64,000 nucleotides of DNA from Erigeron canadensis (Eukaryota > Streptophyta > Magnoliopsida > Asterales > Asteraceae). The stretch covers positions 7,626,735-7,690,734 of the forward strand of contig NC_057769.1 of assembly GCF_010389155.1 (NCBI RefSeq). Direction: 5' to 3'. The position numbers and the translations under genes were made by a program. Each line of letters begins with the position of its first letter. Within the stretch, counting starts at the first letter, position 1. The notes below the pieces were generated by a model. That model did not search any database. It saw only the letters and a list, made by a program, of their open reading frames with translations, and had not been told where the DNA came from. Shown one piece after another: positions 12,042 through 25,100 of the stretch.

Positions 12042-15000
12042 TTATTCTGAATTTTCTTCGTAAATTACATAACCGCTTTCTCTACTGTCTTCGTTAATAC
12101 TACCATGATCACTATAGTAACTCCCGTCTGATGTGCTCATGAAAACTGATGCATCAGACGCATAGCTGGTCGACTGTGATGGGATACTCAAATCACTGGC
12201 TGACATTTGTTCAGCTTCAATGTAACTGCAAACATTATAAACGCAAATTCCAAATGATTATATGTTTTCAAGCCAAGAAACCTCTTCAAGCCTCCCCAAG
12301 TGATGTACCTACCTTCCTTTTGGGAATTCAGCAACCAGGCAGAAATCAGGCCTCTGTTCCAATAGTTGCTTTATAGGAATGAAACTGAGACAATGCACAC
12401 GATATCTTTGAGAACTTATAGATTATGTTCTACTAGAAGTAGGAAAGGATACACTGCCATACCTAGCACTGTAACACCTATTGCACCAGTCACCCTCACA
12501 TGCTAGACCTTCCCTGTTAGATATGTCCTGTTCAAAAGATGGTAAGATTTTCAATATGTGTTCGAATTTTGAATACACTAGACCAAAAACTGAATGTCTA
12601 ATTAGCTTTAAAAAACAATACAGCTAGAGGTGAAAATTTCTACCCACTTACTCATAAATGGGTCAATCTGGGTCATCTTTATCTCAAACAGGTCAAATCA
12701 TTAATAAATTAGCCAGATGGGTCAATCCAACCCGACCCAGCCTGCTTCAGCTAGTACCCAACGAAGCTGGCCATCTTGCCACCTCTAGATACAGCTAAAG
12801 CAGTTCAAATAAAGTTAGCGGGTTTTCTTTAACAAAATATCTAAACTTAAAGCACGTACAATATATCTAAGAAGTTTGAATTCTCCTGCAAGAACAGCTG
12901 CCATGAAGCGCTCAACTTCAATCTGCCAATCACCATTGAATAAAGGGTAATTAAAAGAAGAGTGGAAGGGACGTGAATGAAATAATTGAAAGACACTATT
13001 CCATACTTCCTTGAGATGCATGCAGTCTCGTAATAACATCACCTCCAGATGATCTCCACCACCATTGACACCAACATTCCTGCAATTTTGAACTTCAAGT
13101 TAAGACCAACAAAGAACATGGAAAATCAACATAAATTAGTGTTTCAATTTACTTCAGTGTAATGACCCATAAGTCACTTACTTCAAAAAGGCACCGGTAA
13201 ATGAGTAAGATGTTGAAAGGTCAAGATGTTTCAATTTGTGTAACCCCTGAAAAAAAGAGACCGGCACATCAAGAATTGAAGCGATAGGTCAAACTTAATT
13301 AACTTACCAGTAGCAAAACTACTGAATAAATAATAGATTAATGCCTCATTTAGTTGATTATATGAAGATTCAGATGTGTACCTTCACCAGCATACGAGCC
13401 TTGTAGTCGTGCAGCTTGAATCCTTTTAGTGCCAAAGTGGTTATGTTAGGACAGTTGAGCACAAATTCATTGCAGGTAGGGTATTTCAAACCGTCATCTC
13501 TACCTGCATACAATGAATAAATTTACCAACAGACAGAACTCCAAAAGTTGTGCATGAAACAGAAACCAACTTTAGAAAGGCACAAACCTGTTTTTGAGGA
13601 TTCGAAGACCAAACGCTCTATCAAGTGGCAATGTTTACTTACTGACTCCAATGTATGCCTCAATTCAACATGCCTGTCATAGGGATATCCTTAGTAATTA
13701 GGATATAGAAGCACATTCTTAGAGGTAAAAGGAAGAAGAATACATTACAAAACACCTCGACTTTTTAGAACAAGTCTGAGTCAAATAGCATTGATCATAA
13801 CTCAGTGTAAGTGTGTAACTAGAAGTTTGAATTATAATGTGCAATTCAAGTGAGAGACTGATACTAGTGAATACGTTCTTATTTGAAGATCTAGTACTTA
13901 ATACTTTGCAATGTTATGTACTAATGATTTAAATAGTCTTTCCTCTATTTATAGAGCATGCGAACACTATCTTATAAGTCAAAATACTTTTAGTTAGAAT
14001 GGAGGTCAATTTCTTGTAGCAAATTAATTCTGCCTATTTCAGTATTTCACCCTCTAAACTCCTCCAACCTATGCCACAGACTATTGTGACTCATGATTCA
14101 CAAAGCACAAAGAATTTTTTTGGGCATCTAGATATTGTGAAGAGAAATGGATGCAATCTCCTATCCAACTACTTGCCATAGAAACTATACTCTGTAACAC
14201 CCTCACTTATAAGCTTGATGATTTCAACAAAACATATAAAGGACTTACAGGCCCACAATTTCCAAATCAAGAAGAGACGGGCAAGCTGATAATGATGTCA
14301 AGAGAGCTGCATTATCCATTCTTTCAATATTGTACAGGTGCAATCTCCTCAAATGAGCGCTATAAACCACAACAAGAGAACATAGACAACCTCAGCATAT
14401 AACCTAGACTGAATAGGATTGATGCTTCATTAAAATATAAAGAAAACATACCCAGGTGCACCACCATTCCCATACAAAGAACTTAAGCAGGATCTTGTTA
14501 GGATGGAAGACTCCTTTCCTTGTCTTGACCGCTTCTCATTCCACGAAATTCCTGATGCATCATTTGCATTCCTAATGCTATAAACTAATGGCTGAGAGGA
14601 TAAGAAAGGGGGAGCAGGAATAGGTGGCAATACACCAAGCTTGATAGACCTGCATGTGATAGAAACTGTAAGTCGTAGAACATCATAAGATAATATGTTT
14701 TAAATATACATTATGTGCATAATCTGAAATACTGCTACAGAATAAGAGAATTAATTTTACAACTGCGATTTTATTATATATATCATGTATCAAATAATTC
14801 ACAGGGTACAAAAGATCCATAAAATCATACGGTTCATATGTAGATTGAATATGTTCCAATGTCATAGCATTACTTCAAGTTCACAAGATGATTAGAAATT
14901 GTAAGTTCTCAGTGCAAACTTTGGAAATTAAACTGTGAAACTCACAAGGGGAAGGCAACCTTTCCCAACCCATATATGGTCCTCAGTCCAACAGTCAGGG

Positions 15001-17038
15001 GCATTGAACTTCGTATAGACGTCACAAACCCATTAATAAGAACCTTAAATAAGGTGATAGAGCGAGCACTTAGCACATTGTATCTTTGAAAGTGTTTACT
15101 TAACTAGATATGTGGGTCTAAGGATGGAATTGGAATACAAAGAAAAGCACACATACCATCATAGAATGGGAATTCAGTTCGAAAACCAAGGTATCATATA
15201 CCATTTGCATTCTAGTGTGTGATTGGACATGAATATATTCCCTTGAGAAAAAACAGAAATCCACCATTAAAGTCAAAGTTTTTGAAAATAATATGGGTTA
15301 ACCACACATACCTATTACAAACATCAAGTTTACAATATATACAACAAATGAATCTTTCAACATAAAATCTAAACTAAAAGCATTATTGTGGTTAAAAGTT
15401 AAACAGCAACAGGTTTTGATACATAAAAATCTGAAGTGGATCAATGCAGCATCGTTAAATTGAAAATATCTTAAAGTCCTAAATTTTAATATAAACCCAT
15501 AAACTATAATCCTTACCAAATGTGGTCATCCAACATAACCTTACACATAAAGTAAAAGAAATGGTTTTACCTAAGTGCACTTCCAGCTCGATGAATCATT
15601 GTCGACACCACGGCATTGTTCACTTTAGGGACTAGCGTAGCCAAGTCAATGTCAGCAAAACACAAAGGATCCATAGCACACTTCTGAAAAAATGTACACG
15701 TAGCCGCAACATAACAGACGCTTTGTGTATCAAGCATAGAAAAAACCTGCCAATCATTATAAGAAATTGAGATGAATTTAAAAAAAAAAAAAAAACGCTA
15801 CCAGCCTACCATTGTCGGTGTAAGAAGCAAAGCAATAGAAAAGAAGGTACGACTAAAAACTTCTCAGAAACACCTGAACGGCTGAACTAAATAATATTCA
15901 CGATATCTTTCTACCCTGCCCCATTCCCCAAGAGCATGAGCCGAAAATAATTATAAAAAAAAAAAAAGCTAGTCGTATTTGCATTACATAACCAAATAAT
16001 ATTCATTACAACATTCTTCCTATCCTAATTGCAGTTTGCATAAACAGCACGAAGGTTGAAACAGAATCCAATAAGTAACTCAATAGAAATGTGTTTCAAC
16101 TTTCAACAACAATTGCCATAACACCAGAGAAGGCCGAAACGTCTACTATAGTGCTTATATATATATATATCCCTCATAAGCGCCTTATCCAAATTATATT
16201 CATGATATCCTAATTCTCGCAAATATGAACAAAAATTAGAAATAAAACTAAGCATAAACAGGTCAAACTAGAACCCAATTTTCTCATCAAACTTGAATCT
16301 ATCTCAATTTCATTAATTACACTGTAGAAAATTGCAGACTAATATATTTCATTCATTCAAGTAAAAACACCAACCAAAATCAGTTAGTTAATAAAATATC
16401 AAATCATTACAACATGTAAACACAAACACTCATCATATTTTCTCCACAAATTAAATCATTCGTGAGAATAATAACAGATAAACATAAAAAATAAATAAAA
16501 ACTAACAGCATAAACAGATCAACTTATCATCTAATTTAGTATTTTAAATCAATCAGTTAACGAAGCATCTTTGAATAATAATAATTATGCGTAATTATAT
16601 ACATACTTAACTGATTAATTTAGAAGCTTGGATTAAACTATAGCTTGATCTGTTTAGCAGATAGCTTTATATAAACATAAATATAGAGAGAATTTGAAGG
16701 AAAAAAAAAAAGGTGAAATGAAATAAAAGTAGTACCTTAATAGTGAGGTCAGGAGAGAGAGGCCAAATGACAGCGTTATGATGAGAAGAGCATATTCTAG
16801 CAGATCGATTAGCTGCTTCAAGTAAAACCGATCCGAGCCGCAACGCGCGTTGAATCAGCTCATTCTGATCGGAATTCGAGTCGAGCAACCGATCAAATGA
16901 AGCTTGGATTGCCGACGGTGGTGAATCGGAAAGCGCTAAAAAGGCGGTTAAGAGTGAATCCATATTGAAATGATGATCGGAATCATGTTGATCGGAATTT
17001 GATGATGGTTTTGTGAAAGAGCAAGGGCGTTTGGACAT
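12042..17038 (-). CDS. F-box protein, SKIP17-like (11 exons)
   Basis: Reconstructed on the minus strand with GT-AG junctions: exons 16736-17038, 15571-15746, 14452-14649, 13588-13673, 13382-13503, 13182-13246, 13007-13079, 12860-12922, 12463-12527, 12313-12384, 12042-12225. The phases join to 1407 nt, 468 residues, stop TAA. An N-terminal helix-rich region (QNELIQRALRLGSVLLEAA) precedes the F-box (WPLSPDLTIKVFSMLD, residues ~92-135). Leucine-rich-type blocks follow (CPNITTLALKGFKLHDYKAR, LHKLKHLDLSTSYSFTGAFL). Conserved C-terminal motifs are LRDCMHLKE, FMAAVLAGEFK, DISNREGLACEGDW and FIPIKQLLEQRPDFCLVAEF. These match my recollection of Arabidopsis SKIP17, an SCF ubiquitin-ligase subunit that binds an ASK protein. 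The Ser/Asp-rich tail is probably disordered. One intron carries a hAT MITE; the 5' UTR carries a compound microsatellite. Confidence 0.88.
12625..12787. mobile_element. hAT-like MITE in an intron
   Basis: A 163-bp element with ends TAGAGGTG and CACCTCTA, flanked by 8-bp target duplications differing at one base (AATACAGC at 12617-12624, GATACAGC at 12788-12795). The interior has repeated TGGGTCAA and GACCC motifs. It sits between exons 8 and 9 of the F-box gene, so splicing removes it. Confidence 0.85.
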
Positions 17039-17063
17039 TGAAGATGATGATGTTGATGAGATA

Positions 17064-17094
17064 AATATATATATATATATGTGTGTGTGTGTGT

Positions 17095-17142
<48 letters not shown>
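17064..17142. repeat. compound microsatellite (AT)n(GT)n(TA)n(GA)n
   Basis: Four adjoining dinucleotide runs only 26-104 bp upstream of the F-box start codon, so in its 5' UTR or core promoter. On the coding strand it reads (TC)n(TA)n(AC)n(AT)n. Such runs change length quickly and can modulate transcription or leader structure. Confidence 0.95.
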
Positions 17143-17146
<4 letters not shown>

Positions 17147-17423
17147 AGGAATCTGTTTGTTGTTTTTGGAGTGATATTTTAATTTTTTAGAGAGGGAGAG
17201 AGAGAGAGTGTGAAGAAAGAGGAGTACGGACAAGGAGAAAGAGGGAAATTGGTTGAGTGACATGTGGGAGTGAAGATATATGTGTACGTGTAGCTCTACG
17301 TTCGTCATTTTTTCTTTCTTTGGTTACTTTTAGAATTAATAAAAAAAAAAGGCTTTTTAAAATGTAATCTCTGCTATGGTTAACAATATAACATGTATAC
17401 AAATTTTGTAATTTCGAATATAA

Positions 17424-18322
17424 CTAGTTTTTTGTCCCCGGACGTTGCTCCGGGAGACATTACGTGACATGTAAATATGTGAAAAATTATATAAAATGAA
17501 ATTTTCGTGGCAAAAGTTAAAAAGTAAAAAGTTATGTGATAAAAAGTAAAGAAAAATGAAACGTTGATGGCTGAAGTTGAAAAAATAAAAGTATAAAAAG
17601 TAAATAGAACAAAACTTTGTGTGAAAAGTAGAAAAAATAAAAGTGATGTGGCAAAAAGTAAAATGACGAAAACTTCGTAAATTTATGTGATAAAAAGTAA
17701 AGAGAATGAAACTTTCGTGACAAAAGTTAGAAAAACAAATGTATAAAAAGTAAATAACACAAAATTTTCGTGCAAGAAATAAAAGAAATAGAAGTTGTGT
17801 GACAAAAAGTAAAAGTTTAAAAGTTTCTGTGATAAAAAGTAAAAAGAATGAATTTTCATGGAAGAAATTAGAAAAATAAAAGTTTAAAAAACTAAATAAA
17901 ACAAAGCTTTCGTGCCAAAAATAAAAGAAATTAAATTTAAGTGAAATAAAGTTAACTGTTAAAAGTTTCCGTCATAAAAAGTAAAAAAATGAAACTTTCG
18001 TAGCAAAAGTTAGAAAAACATATGTTTAAAAACTAAATAAAAGCAAACTTTTGTGCTAAAAGTAAAAGAAATTAAAGTTATGTGACAAAAGTTAAAAGGT
18101 TAAAGTTATGTGACAAATATTAAGAAACCTAAAGTTAAAAGGTTAGAGTTAGCTGATAGGGACCATTGTTGTAACAAATTTAACGACAGGGACTATAATT
18201 GTAGGAAAAAATTAACAGTCGTTAGCTGATAAGGACCATTGCTGCAACAAATTTAACGACAGGGACTAAAAGTGTTGAAAATGTGTGACGCACGCAAACC
18301 GATTCATGCTTTTTAGTATATA
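17424..18322 (-). mobile_element. Helitron-like element, minus orientation
   Basis: On the minus strand the 3' end shows a short hairpin (CCCGGA at 17437-17442 pairing with TCCGGG at 17449-17454), ~9 bases of A/T, then CTAG followed by T. That is the Helitron 3' signature (hairpin plus CTRR-T). The opposite end is less certain: TATATACTAAAAAGCATGAA resembles common plant Helitron 5' ends but the TC start is not clear. The interior is a loose array of GTGATAAAAAGTAAA / AACTTTCGTG units ending in GACAGGGACTA repeats. No Rep/helicase, so non-autonomous. Confidence 0.5.
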
Positions 18323-19752
18323 TAATAATCACCATTTTGTCATGTGTTATATAGGCCAGCGGATAGAGCCCCAATTTTTAACATCCCCTGATTTTTAAAA
18401 ATCAATAGTTATATATTAGTATTAACGATTTTTGTAACCACGATCGCAATATCACAATTAAGGCTTAATGAATTGGCAATGATAGAAATTGGGAATGATA
18501 GATAATATTGATTTTAAAAGTTTGATCAAAGATTATGCTTCAAAGACGGCAGGAAGAATGACAAATGAACAATTTTCAACAAATATTGAAAACATGGTAA
18601 GTTTTAACTACTTTTATGATAAAACATTTTTTTTAATGAATTTCTAAAATCAATTATAACTTTTTTTATTACACTTTTAGCAATTGGGGCCCCATTTTTG
18701 AAATTTGATCTTGCACACAAACTTTAAATTTCATTTACTAACCCTGATAATCACATATGTATTATAATTGGAACATAATATTTTCGTAAGAAATAAACTG
18801 GAGTCCTTCAAATTTTTGTCAAACGAGTTGATAACATTTCTTAATAAAATTGTCTCAAACAACTTTAGTTTAATATGAAGTTCATCACTTTCAATATTTG
18901 ATTAGATTTTTCTAAAGCATTGCTGATAATATTTCTTGGTTAAATTGTCTTAAAACTTTAGCTCAATATGAACATAACCATCGATATCTGATTTTTCATC
19001 ATACGTCAACATTTGCTTTAAACGATATAATAATCAACCTAAAGGTTTTACCACGTGACAATGTAATTCATTCATCCTTACACAATCTTTTCATTTAATT
19101 ATAAAAAGTGTCATCATAATGTTTTTGTTATGTTGATATTAGATGGGTTTATCATTCCCTTTATCATGTATGTCTATATATCTTAACTATGTATTTAATA
19201 TCTATGTTATATCATTTTTTATGACTAATTTATATACAAAAAATCAAGTCCAATACTAGAGGGATGCGAAATGAACTGGTGGCCAATGTCAACCTCTTGC
19301 CTTATTCATTAAGTGAATTTACCATCAACTTTGATCATCATCATCATCCTTAAGCAACCAGCCAACCATCAACCGACATGCAGTGGCAGGCTGACAGCCT
19401 TAGAAAATGAAATACTCTGTCCGATTCATGAAAACTATGCTCCAAACTCCAATTGAATTCATACAATTGTGACATCAAGGTAAATGTTATCACTTAGACC
19501 CAAATAAATACGAAGACTGAAAGATTTTTGATGGATTCAAGCAATAAGATGTTGTGACTAAAAAGATATCACTGGAGACACTATTTCATTTCATTACTCT
19601 CAAGCTTATTTTATTGATTGAACACAATGTGATATAGTTAAAATTGTGAGTGGTTAAAAACGTAGAAAAAAAATAAGTAAATTAAAAAAACCACTTAAAT
19701 AATTCAAGTATCTATTTATTGAAAATATTGGATATATGAGTGATATAAACGC
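18323..19752. other. intergenic with a hAT transposase relic
   Basis: AT-rich sequence. GGGGCCCCATTTTTGAAATT near 18685 sits close to the hAT relic described next. Nothing else coding is recognised. Confidence 0.45.
18461..18599 (+). pseudogene. degenerate hAT transposase C-terminal fragment (ZMYM1/TTF-like)
   Basis: Translating with one frameshift near 18505 gives RLNELAMIEIGNDR followed by IDNIDFKSLIKDYASKTAGR. This resembles the C-terminal block of plant hAT-type (DUF4371/ZMYM1-like) transposases, where an RLN-LA motif is followed by D-LI-DFAS-KARR. An in-frame stop and the frameshift show it is dead. The identification rests on a short motif remembered from the family. Confidence 0.45.
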
Positions 19753-20339
19753 TAGGGTTGTCAATATTCGACCTGACACATAACCCATCCGGAAAAAACC
19801 GGGTTAAGGTTGTGTATTTTCGACCTACCAACCTGCCAACCTAAATTTTTTGGGTCGGCTTCAGGTTAAGATTTGTCAGTCCGTCAACTCGATACTTTCT
19901 AAAATTAATATCTTTTAAGTATATATATACATTATATCACATTATATCCTTAAAGTAATTTTTTAAAATCTTTGATTATGAAAAGTTAAATTAAATCTTT
20001 TTTTAATGTTTCACAAACATAATGAATATTAAAGTAATATTTATTATTCTTTTATAATAAAAAAAACAAGCGGTTAGTTTTTTAAATAATATTATAGAAA
20101 ATATTATGTAAGTTTATTATTAGCTACATTATTACAAGTAACTTTATTTTTTAAAACTGTAATATTAACCAGTTTGAACCAAAATCAATATATTTGTCAG
20201 GACAATCCATCAACTAATATACTAATAGGGACGATACAAATTAATCCAAGTCAATACAGGTTGGGTTAAGTTAAGATTTTCGACCTTCGACTTGAAACTT
20301 TTAATAGGTCAGATTAGGGTATACCAATTGACAACCTTA
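19753..20339. mobile_element. hAT-like MITE
   Basis: Ends TAGGGTTGTCAAT and, on the other strand, TAAGGTTGTCAAT. The interior has GGGTTAAG/AACCTG motifs and long AT-rich tracts. Flanking bases are similar but not identical (ATATAAACG left, ATATTAAACG right), consistent with a decayed 8-bp duplication. 587 bp, no coding capacity. Confidence 0.65.
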
Positions 20340-20396
20340 ATATTAAACGTTGTCTTTCACTTTTTACTTTTTTTTTTTATTTTAAGAAAAGAAATA

Positions 20397-21829
20397 AAGT
20401 TGATTGCAAGAATCATCCTTGTAGTTTGCTTATTTTCGTGGTTTACATCCCTACTTAAGAATTTTAGTGAAATTGGTCCAAACTACATAGTGTTGTTGCA
20501 CGTTACATCCCTGAAACGGATTCCTTATATTTATCTCCGTTAAAGACATCATGTGCCTCTCACATGAGGGCACTTTAGTCTTTTTGGTCTCACACTTAAC
20601 TAAACCAAGATCTTGTATCTTTTTTTCTCATATACTATACCATCGGTCCACCACAATTACTTTACCGCTACCAAAAATTACTAATCATTTATCAAAAATT
20701 TGTCTTTGTATCTCTATTTCTATGAATTCTAAAACATCCATGTATCCATATAAGTCATACAAGATATACAATATATTATCATATACGTATACACCCATGT
20801 TCATCGAACACCATCGAACAATCTGGTTGTGGAGAGGTGGAGGAAGCATCAGATCCAGCACCGTGACGAGAACCACCATACCAACACCATCGTCGGAACT
20901 TCAACCGTTTTCAACTCTCTACAATCGCTACCGGAACCCACTTCTTTTCTTCTCATGCTATGGCTGATTTGATTATGTATATTAACTATTTTGTTGTTAG
21001 GATGATATATAGATAAATAGATATTAGATTTTTACGGTATATTCGAGACTTGGTAACGGTGGGCGGAAGTGGTCAAGGTGTTGATGGGTACTACAACAAA
21101 CCCAACCAGCATATACAAGTGATCAGATCTTCAATTATTGAAATAAAGAGAACAAGATAAAAAAAAAACAACACCATTGATAAGTACAAGTTTTGTGGCA
21201 TAAATCAAGCCATTCTTAGTCGTCTGAAAGTGACATCACCAGAAAACCATCTCCATTTGTTTATATATCTATTTGTATGTTGGGCTTCAAAAATCTGATC
21301 AAAATAATGATACATAACATCCATTGTTAGTATGTTTGGTATATGTAATGAAAATGATTTGTATTGGGGATTGAAAGACGGGGAAAAAAGAAATATGGTT
21401 ACATATTTGTAATAATGTAATCTAAACACAAGTATTTGTAATGAAAAAAAGGGATATGAATGATTCACTGATCGATTTTCATTTCTATTTTGTTTTTGAT
21501 CTTTTTGATAAAGAAATAAGGGTGATTAAAGGAGAATTAGGGTTGAGTTTTGTTATATGGCGTATACATATATAGATACATACAATACAGATATATAATA
21601 AAGAAATGTAAACAAGGGGTCAGCTGGTTGTGGGTTGGCAAAATACGAATTTGCCCTCACATGTGGGGTACGTGACATGACTTAACGGATATATACTAAT
21701 GCCATTAGCCAGAGGGACATAAATTGCAACGAATGTGACTAGTTTGGATGTATATGTTTAAAATTTTTGAACAAAGATATAAACCATAAAAACAAGTAAA
21801 CCATATGGACGAATCCTGCAAATTAACTC
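20397..21829. mobile_element. non-autonomous MULE with long terminal inverted repeats
   Basis: A perfect 9-bp target duplication AAAGAAATA flanks it (20388-20396 and 21830-21838). The terminal inverted repeats are ~190 bp. The left reads AAGTTGATTGCAAGAATCAT and the right, on the other strand, GAGTTAATTTGCAGGATTCG; further in, both share CACATGAGGGC / CACATGTGAGGGC. Long inverted repeats with a 9-bp duplication are diagnostic of Mutator-like elements. The ~1.05-kb interior encodes no MURA transposase and contains no gene fragment I recognise, although it is less AT-rich around 20820-20940. Confidence 0.88.
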
Positions 21830-22109
21830 AAAGAAATACGAGTTGATCGTTTGAAAAGATTTTTTAATTGGATTGAAAGTATTTGGAGGTAACATATGAT
21901 TTACTCATTTACCCATATAAAAAGTGGAAAAATGATGGGTACAGCAGGTTACGTACTCTACACACAAAAATCCCTCCTATTTTACATTTTGACCCTTAAA
22001 TTTATATATGTATCAAAAATGTCTCTGATTTTCAACGTGGCTTCGTAAAAAACAACCCCCATAGTGTTTCTATCTATATATCTATCTAATTCTCCAGATC
22101 CCTGAACGC

Positions 22110-22118
22110 AAACCCTAG
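22110..22118 (+). promoter_or_regulatory. telo-box (AAACCCTAG) upstream of PRP18
   Basis: AAACCCTAG lies 19 bp before the PRP18 ATG. Plant telo-boxes of this kind are common near transcription starts of RNA-processing and translation genes in dividing cells. A role here is inference. Confidence 0.5.
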
Positions 22119-22136
22119 ATTCCAAACACACTCACC

Positions 22137-25100
22137 ATGGACATCTTAAAACAAGAGATGTTAAGAAAAAGACAAGCCCTAACAGAAGAATCCGGTGGCC
22201 AAAAAGTTTTCAAACGTTCCGAAATCGAAAAAAAAAGAAACGATAAGCTACGCGAAGAAGAAAAACTCGAAGCCGAAGCTAAACGACGTCGTTCAACCCA
22301 AACTCAATCATCCACCGATCCAAACAAACCCACTAATTCAAAAACATCATCAGAAAACGACACCGTTTCATCAATCGCCAAATCCGACGAACAGAAAATC
22401 GACGACTTGATTCTCACAAGACAAGAAGTGATCCGCCGGTTAAGATTACTGAAACAACCGGTTACGGTATTCGGAGAAAGCGACGATGACCGGCTGGACC
22501 GGTTGAAACACGTGTTGAAAACCGGTGAATTTGAGTTGGATGACAGTGATATGACAGAAGGACAAACTAATGATTTTTTGAGAGATATAGTGGACTTAAA
22601 GAAAAGGCAGAAATCAGGAATTAGTGAAAGGAAAAGAAAGGCGAATAACGAGGAATCGAAAGAGGATAAAGATGAGGAGGAAGATGGGGAAGGGAGTGGG
22701 GGTGATGAGGAAGACGGAGACGGGGACGGAAAGCGAATGAAAACCGAGTTTCGGGAATTGTGTGATGAAGATAAGATATTGGTGTTTTTTAAGAAGTTGT
22801 TGATTGAGTGGAATCAGGAGCTGGATGAGATGAGTGAGGTCGAGAAGCGGACGGCTAAAGGGAAGTCGACTTTTGCTACGTTTAAGCAGTGTGCCAGATA
22901 TTTGAATCCGCTGTTTAAGTTTTGCAGGAAGAAGGTATGGGATTTATGTTATGTTTTATTAAGTTTCGGTTAGTTGTCTTATTTATCGTGTTAAAATACC
23001 TAGATTGTGATGTAGTTTTAGACTTTTAGTAGCACAATGCATATCAATAACCGAAGATTAGGCTATCTGATAATATACTACCTTAATCATTATCGAATGA
23101 TATAGGATAAGTGAAAGTTGTGTGGTTAATTTTGATTTTAGTATGAGATTGGTGGAATTGTGGAAATAGATCTGTTATGGGGGTCAATTAAGCCGACTTT
23201 GTTGGAAGTTGAGGTGGGAGGGGGTGGTTCACAGTTGCATAGCGAGGGTATTCGAGCTTGATCTAAAAAAAGAAATTTTATGCATCGTTTGGCTATTTGC
23301 TAGATTTGTCAAGTTGTACACTTGTATATGTTGACTTGCTTTGCCCTGCTAATCTTTGACTCATTTACTGTTTAATGAGGACGGTAGGCTGGTGAAACTA
23401 TTGGTGTGAAATAAGTTTTGCAGTTTTTTACTACCAATGTGTCCTCTATATTAAAAATGGTTGGGCTGCCATCATTCTAAAGTTGAACCCAATTGTAGGT
23501 AGCTCTTTAAGTAGAGTTTAGATAATGTTATTTACTTAATCACTTCTCTTAGTAAGCTTATTTGTATGTAGATCATCAATGGTGACTCTTATGTGACGGG
23601 AGATACACTATGGCTTTGTTTACTGTTTGCATAATCGATGTTTATTACCTTTTTTCTGAACACATTTTGCTGACATTTTCTTAAATAAGTTAGAGGCATC
23701 GAGTTCATGTTCTTAAAGCAACAAGTGGGTTTGTGTTCCAAAAAGCATTAAGGGTGATAGGATGATATAGACAGTTAAGTTACAGTTTAGCATTATTGAC
23801 GAAGTAGGCGTTATTTCTTTCAACTAAATGTATAATATATTGTTACATTAAGTTATGTAAAAAACTAAAATTAGATTTAGATACTACATATTGTTACAAT
23901 TACTTCTCTTTAAATAGTAAATACCATTAGGATTGCCTTGTAGTTGATAAAGACATAGAGACTATAGAGTATATCTATGGCACACGTTGAATAGGCGGAG
24001 TCTCATTTTTTAGAGATGAGCAGTCGAGATACATAAGCCTAGGAAGCAGATAAGTGATTTTAACCAGTCTGTCTAGTCAAAGCATCAAGGGAAACTCAAC
24101 CACAGGCAAACTTTTTAAGACATAATAGCCCGAGCTTCTAAATAGGGTATCTATGAATACAAATGATTATTTCACACTTTCAACTACCTGGTACCTAGAA
24201 TTTGTACATTGATGTTACAAGGTAGTGCTGTAGCAGAAAGCAGGGCTGATAAAATTAGGTTGAAGCATTCTTGGAAGTAGAGTAGGTATCAAGTGTGCTT
24301 ATGTGAGGGAGTGAGGCCTTGATACGGAAAACTTTTTGTGAGTCGAGCATCTCTTGACAATTGGCTGAGAAAATAATCTGCATTTTTTTGCTGTACCATC
24401 TGTGATTCAGTGCTTGAGAAACAAAGAACAGTTGAAAGGATATAGACACAATACCTATCTATCATATCACCAAGGGGAGAATACCACATATGATGGATAT
24501 CTGTGTATAGCATGACGTTCCCGAAGTTAAAACTAGACATTGTTGACACAATGACTTTTCACTAATACAGTTTTCAATTTTTCATCGAGTAGGGTATTGT
24601 AGGCTCTGCGACTTATCTCCAGGGCTTTGAAATCTTTGCTCTATCTAGTAAAGCCACAGAATGCATAGCCGCATATATGAATAAAACATATATGCCAGAT
24701 GCCGTGGCCCTGTTTCTTAGCAAGGAGAATTTTTAACTGGAGCGTTATAAGATCCCAGGTCTATTAAAAGAATGACAGAGTCGCAGTAAATCAAAAGTTT
24801 TTAAACCACCGACTAGTCATCAGCCTCTGAATTTGATTCTTCTTCTGATTCTTTTTGTGATACCAAATTAAGCTCTACTATTTTCACCTACACGGCCATG
24901 ATTCTTCTTTTTATTCTCTTTGTGATACTGATGTGTAATAGACCAGGAAACAGCAACAAGTAGACAAATAACACAAACAACTCGGCTGTTAAATAGATAA
25001 ACAGGAATTGGAGCTCCTGTAACTCCCTAAGTCTGAATTAGACAATAATAATAATCGCCAATACCTAGAACCGTGGCCTATGGCCTTATTTAAATAAACA

